Assembly (NCBI GenBank): GCA_020832365.1
Contig: JAFIEX010000005.1
Location: 1 to 47,735, forward strand
From: Crocinitomicaceae bacterium
GTDB taxonomy: Bacteria; Bacteroidota; Bacteroidia; Flavobacteriales_D; Crocinitomicaceae
Length of the DNA stretch: 47,735 nt
Direction of reading: 5' to 3'
Notes under the pieces: generated by a model
What the model saw: only the letters and a program-made list of their open reading frames with translations
Database searches by the model: none
Told to the model about the DNA's origin: nothing
In this document: positions 44,176 through 47,735 of the stretch, in pieces
Numbering within the stretch: position 1 is the first letter of the stretch
Layout of the letters: every line of letters begins with the position of its first letter
Translations under genes and position numbers: made by a program

Positions 44176-44183
44176 TATCTTCG
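44176..44183 (+). promoter_or_regulatory. Variant -7 box (TATCTTCG) before the PLD gene
   Basis: TATCTTCG differs from TAnnTTTG at one position and lies 15 bases before the ATG at 44199, predicting a leader of about 10 bases. The PLD gene may thus have its own promoter as well as the upstream one. Confidence 0.25.
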
Positions 44184-44198
44184 AAAAAAATATCATAG

Positions 44199-46127
44199 AT
44201 GCAAAGAATTTACCTACTTACTTTAGTAATGCTGCAGAGTTTTTTTTGTTTCAATTACTTAAATAGTCAATTAATAGCTTCACCGATACAAGTTTCGGAT
44301 ATCACAACTACAGGGTTTAAGTTATCATGGGAAAATACCAGTGTGGCTAATTCCTTTATTCGACATGGTCATACACCAAACTTAGAATTAGGAATTTTAA
44401 ATGCCGGACCAACAACGAATCCAGTAATTGAAATAACCAATGCGCAGCCATCGCAATTGTATTATGTGCAAGCGGTGGCCCAGTTTGGTGGAGATTTAGA
44501 CCAAACAGATACGCTAGTTTTTATTACCCAATCCAATTCTACTGGTAAGATAAATACTTATTTTAATCAAAGTGTCGATCAAACTGTTGCCCTGCCTGGG
44601 AATGAAGCGGTTCATACACCAAATTCGATTGATGATACATTGGTGAAATATATTTTAATGGCACAAGAATCTATTGATGTGGCTGTTTATAATACGACCA
44701 GTTCCTCGGCAGTTGCTGATATTGCAGGAGCCCTGAATACAGCACATGCAAATGGTGTTCAAGTAAGGGTGATTTACAATGAAAATACCGGTAACACTGC
44801 AATCCCTTTGCTTTCACCTGGTATTCCTCGATTGGAAAGTCCACCAGCTGATTTTAACAATAATATAGGCATTATGCACCACAAATTCTTCGTTTTTGAT
44901 GCCAATGCTAACAATCCTAATTTACCGAGGGTTTGGACTGGCTCGACTAATCTAACTACGCAGCAAGTGAATACAGACGCCAATCATGCTGTGCTTATAC
45001 AAGATCAATCATTAGCAATTGCCTATTGGCTCGAGTTTAATGAAATGTGGGGGTCAGATGGTTTTCAACCGAATCCTCAAAACGCCAAGTTTGGCATTCA
45101 AAAAAAAGACAATACTCCTCATGTGTTTAATGTAAATGGTATAAAAGTCGAATCTTATTTTAGTCCGTCAGATAACACGAATCAAAGAATTGTTGAAGCA
45201 ATATATGAGGCGAATACGGAATTATTAGTGAACACCATGTTAATTACAATGAACAGTCTCGCGGATGCCATCATTTTTCAGCATTTTAATGGTGTAAACA
45301 CCGCTGTGCTTGTCAATACTGAATCACAAAGTTCTACATTCGGTCAGTTAAGAAATACTTTAAAAGGGCGATTGGCAGAATATTCTGGAATTACAGGTAT
45401 TTTACACCATAAAACTATGATGACAGACGTCCTTTCGAATCAAAATCCATTAGTATTGACTGGTTCGCATAATTGGAGCGCCAGCGCTGATAATATCAAT
45501 GATGAAAATACCATCATTATTTATGACGAAATGGTTGTAAACCAATTTTTTCAGGAATTTATGGCACGCTTTGAACCAATGGCATCCCAAGTTGAAGCAA
45601 TTGATGACCAAAAAACAGTTTATGGTGAAACGATTCATATTTTAGATGTTTCTGAAAATGATAATTTATACTTCACGATTGTTCCCACAACATCAATTGT
45701 TCATCCTCCTGCAAATGGCATCGCAAATGGTTCTAATTTAGGTGTAATTTCTTATCTTCCAAATACAGGATATTTGGGTATTGATTCCTTAATGTATCGA
45801 ACTTGTAATCATACCATTAAATCTTATTGTGATTCGGCTTGGGTTTACATTCAAGTTGAAAAAGAGCTTTCAACTGTTGATGTGAACGTGACTCATAATC
45901 TAAATATTTTCCCCAATCCAGCGAAAGATAAGGTAGAATTGCAATCTGATTTAGAACCAATCGAAAAAGTTATAGTTCGAGATGTTACTGGTAAAGTTAT
46001 TGGGCAAGATCAACCTAATTCTTACACTATGGAATTTGATGTAAGCACTTGGAATAATGGTGTTTATTTTATTTCCGTTACAATAGGGGATAAAACTGCT
46101 AATCGTAAAATAGTTGTAGCGCATTAA
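44199..46127 (+). CDS. Secreted phospholipase-D-superfamily protein with T9SS tail
   Basis: This 642-aa protein has a signal peptide (MQRIYLLTLVMLQSFFCFNYL) and a fibronectin-III-like region to about 110 (SDITTTGFKLSWENTSV). It then carries two PLD catalytic HxKxxxxD motifs: HHKFFVFD near 227-234 with GSTNLT behind it, and HHKTMMTD near 402-410 with GSHNWS. Both halves of the active site are complete, as in Nuc-type nucleases and cardiolipin synthases. A linker with VSENDNLYF precedes a type A T9SS sorting domain (NIFPNPAKDKVELQS, GVYFISVTIGDKTANRKIVV). It is probably a surface or released phosphodiesterase. The stop overlaps the next gene by one base (TAATG). Confidence 0.92.
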   Translation: MQRIYLLTLVMLQSFFCFNYLNSQLIASPIQVSDITTTGFKLSWENTSVANSFIRHGHTPNLELGILNAGPTTNPVIEITNAQPSQLYYVQAVAQFGGDLDQTDTLVFITQSNSTGKINTYFNQSVDQTVALPGNEAVHTPNSIDDTLVKYILMAQESIDVAVYNTTSSSAVADIAGALNTAHANGVQVRVIYNENTGNTAIPLLSPGIPRLESPPADFNNNIGIMHHKFFVFDANANNPNLPRVWTGSTNLTTQQVNTDANHAVLIQDQSLAIAYWLEFNEMWGSDGFQPNPQNAKFGIQKKDNTPHVFNVNGIKVESYFSPSDNTNQRIVEAIYEANTELLVNTMLITMNSLADAIIFQHFNGVNTAVLVNTESQSSTFGQLRNTLKGRLAEYSGITGILHHKTMMTDVLSNQNPLVLTGSHNWSASADNINDENTIIIYDEMVVNQFFQEFMARFEPMASQVEAIDDQKTVYGETIHILDVSENDNLYFTIVPTTSIVHPPANGIANGSNLGVISYLPNTGYLGIDSLMYRTCNHTIKSYCDSAWVYIQVEKELSTVDVNVTHNLNIFPNPAKDKVELQSDLEPIEKVIVRDVTGKVIGQDQPNSYTMEFDVSTWNNGVYFISVTIGDKTANRKIVVAH

Positions 46128-46861
46128 TGAGATTCTTTGTGAAAAATACCTTTATTGTTCTAGCGATAATCGCAGTATTCTCCTGCCAAAAATCTAGGGT
46201 GGTTGTAATGCAATCAAGGACTGTCTCTGTGAACGCATCAATTCAAGAAAATCAACAATTGCAACTTTTTTTAATACCATTTCAAGATAGTTTAAAGCAA
46301 AGCATGAACCAAGTTTTAAGTTACAGTTTGGAAAACTTAGAACGACAACAACCAGAAGGTAAGCTAGGTAATTTTACAGTTGATTTATTGCGCAATGCAA
46401 TCATAGAAAGAGGTGTTTTCGATGCGGGTAAATTTCCTGTTCTTGCCATTTTGAATAATGGAGGTCTAAGAAGTCCAATTCTAGCAGGAGATGTTACAGT
46501 AGGAAGTGTATTCAAACTCATGCCGTTTGATAATGAAGTTGTGTTTATGAGGTTACCATTCACTGTTTTACCGGCGCTACATGAGGTATTAATCAGCAAA
46601 GGAGGAGAACCAATATCTGGAGGAAGCGTAAATCATGAAAGTATTCAGTTGTCAGATACAGCCGCGATGCGACAAGATTCTATTTGGTTAATCACCTCAG
46701 ATTATTTAGCGCAAGGAAATGATGGATTTGAAGCCCTGCGAAAATTTGAGTATCAATCTGCTCAAATATTACTGCGTGAATTGCTGTTAGAAGAAATAGC
46801 AAAAAAAGATACTATTCGAACAACGATTGATGGCAGATGGAATCTAAATAAAGCGGAATGA
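46127..46861 (+). CDS. 5'-nucleotidase C-terminal-domain lipoprotein
   Basis: The 244-aa product opens with MRFFVKNTFIVLAIIAVFSC, a lipoprotein signal with a lipobox at FSC. The rest is the substrate-binding C-terminal half of 5'-nucleotidases: LGNFTVDLLRNAI, ILNNGGLRSPILAGDVTVGSVF near 108-130, MPFDNEVVFMRL and YLAQGNDGFEALRKFE near 190-205. Here it is encoded alone; the metallophosphatase half is the next gene. It starts with an ATG overlapping the previous stop (TAATG) and its stop overlaps the next start (ATGA), so the three are translationally coupled. Confidence 0.88.
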   Translation: MRFFVKNTFIVLAIIAVFSCQKSRVVVMQSRTVSVNASIQENQQLQLFLIPFQDSLKQSMNQVLSYSLENLERQQPEGKLGNFTVDLLRNAIIERGVFDAGKFPVLAILNNGGLRSPILAGDVTVGSVFKLMPFDNEVVFMRLPFTVLPALHEVLISKGGEPISGGSVNHESIQLSDTAAMRQDSIWLITSDYLAQGNDGFEALRKFEYQSAQILLRELLLEEIAKKDTIRTTIDGRWNLNKAE

Positions 46862-47735
46862 AAAGAAGGATTTTTGTTCAAAGCAGCGTTTTGACTGGAT
46901 CAGGTTTGATACTTGCACCAAATCAAATTTTATGCGCTCAACCCCAGAGTAGTGCTTTGAATAATTTTGAACGTTTAACAATATTGCATACAAACGACAC
47001 GCATTCACATATCGAACCACTTTCTGAAAAAGACAAAAAATTTCCAAACCAAGGAGGAGTAGCAAGAAGGATGACATTAATAAATAACATCAGGTCTGAA
47101 GTCGAAAATGTCTTGCTTTTTGATGCTGGTGATATTTTTCAAGGAACACCATACTTTAATATGTTTCATGGTAAGTTAGAACTGGAACTCATGTCAAAAA
47201 TGGGCTACGATTGCGCAACTATGGGGAATCATGATTTTGATGGTGGAATGGATGGTTTTAAAAATGCACTCGAATTTGCCAATTTTCCTTTCGTTTGCAG
47301 TAATTATGATTTTTCCAATACGATTTTAAATGGACTCACAAAACCTTTTTCAATTTTTGAAAAGGGCAGCTTGAAAATCGGTGTTTTTGGTATTGGAGTG
47401 CCTTTAAATGGCTTAGTACCCAAACATTTGTATGGTGAAACTATTTATTTAGATGCCATTCAAAAAGCCCAAGAAATGGCCGATTTTTTAAAAAATGAAT
47501 CACTTTGTGACTGGGTTGTTTGCCTTAGTCACCTCGGTCATTTTCCTCGTCAATTTGAAATATGTGATCCTATTTTAGCGAAGGAGACTCATGGAATTGA
47601 TTTAATAATTGGAGGGCATACTCATACCCTTTTAGAACGTCCTGAGGTGCACAAAAATTCAAAAGGGGAGAAGGTGCTGATCAACCAAGTTGGATGTTAT
47701 GGTGCTGTTTTAGGAAGAATAGATTTGTATTTTGG
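46858..47735 (+). CDS. 5'-nucleotidase/metallophosphatase, N-terminal part (cut by window end)
   Basis: The frame starts with ATG at 46858 inside the previous stop codon and is still open at the right edge (292 residues visible). It begins MKRRIFVQSSVLTGSGLIL, a twin-arginine-like signal, then shows the calcineurin-like metal motifs in order: HTNDTHSHIEP, FDAGDIFQGTPYFN, TMGNHDFDGGM and GGHTHTLLERP. Such proteins remove phosphate from nucleotides (UshA-type). The substrate-binding C-terminal domain is the previous gene, so the two halves should work as one enzyme. Only the metallophosphatase domain is visible; whether a second C-terminal domain follows is unknown. Confidence 0.9.
   Translation, partial: MKRRIFVQSSVLTGSGLILAPNQILCAQPQSSALNNFERLTILHTNDTHSHIEPLSEKDKKFPNQGGVARRMTLINNIRSEVENVLLFDAGDIFQGTPYFNMFHGKLELELMSKMGYDCATMGNHDFDGGMDGFKNALEFANFPFVCSNYDFSNTILNGLTKPFSIFEKGSLKIGVFGIGVPLNGLVPKHLYGETIYLDAIQKAQEMADFLKNESLCDWVVCLSHLGHFPRQFEICDPILAKETHGIDLIIGGHTHTLLERPEVHKNSKGEKVLINQVGCYGAVLGRIDLYF

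Overview
The window looks like chromosome of a gliding or marine/freshwater Bacteroidota, most likely Flavobacteriales. The evidence is AT-rich DNA, several secreted proteins ending in type IX secretion (T9SS) sorting domains of both type A and type B, a PorP/SprF-family outer-membrane protein, DUF4494, BatA-type proteins, a TonB-dependent receptor with its partner lipoprotein, and promoters of the Bacteroidota form TTTG ... TAnnTTTG. No rRNA, tRNA, CRISPR array, insertion sequence or phage was recognised.

Layout. 1-112: 5' end of an unidentified membrane-protein gene leaving the window. 113-425: promoter and terminator framing an orphan ~125-nt transcript (candidate small RNA or displaced attenuator). 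415-6926 (minus): two gene groups, DUF4494/pdxH/M16 protease and BatA-like/dihydroorotase-like/methyltransferase. 7091-8545 (minus): queA and a cold-shock protein. 8827-10956 (plus): 23S-rRNA-type THUMP methyltransferase and an ACP-phosphodiesterase-like protein. 11023-17905: a tightly coupled surface-protein triad (large type B T9SS cargo, PorP/SprF, TPR/propeller/OmpA/DUF1573 protein). 18099-23217: a ferredoxin-reductase, a CotH lipoprotein and a second propeller cargo, this one with a type A tail. 23307-25862: rpsO and pnp, each with its own terminator. 25983-35817: RecB/AddA-like helicase-nuclease, tail-fibre-like secreted protein, SpoIID-like protein, recG and two small envelope proteins. 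35859-37036 (minus): bioD and a small membrane protein.

37157-47735 is the most coherent functional block. Two divergent transcription units share a short intergenic hub at 42890-43048. To the left are a TonB-dependent receptor, a DUF5689/choice-of-anchor-J lipoprotein and a secreted choice-of-anchor-J/OB-fold protein. To the right are an endonuclease/exonuclease/phosphatase lipoprotein, a secreted phospholipase-D-superfamily protein, and a 5'-nucleotidase split into two genes (C-terminal domain first, then the metallophosphatase domain, cut by the window end). I infer an outer-surface system that degrades nucleic acid or other phosphodiesters, dephosphorylates the products and imports something through the receptor. 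The individual families are recognised from motifs; the joint role is inference.

Other points of interest are a dihydroorotase homologue lacking its metal ligands, a seven-C tract exactly at the OmpA/DUF1573 junction of the triad protein, a 192-bp repeat series in the second propeller protein, and several promoters whose -7 box lies so close to the start codon that leaderless mRNA is expected.
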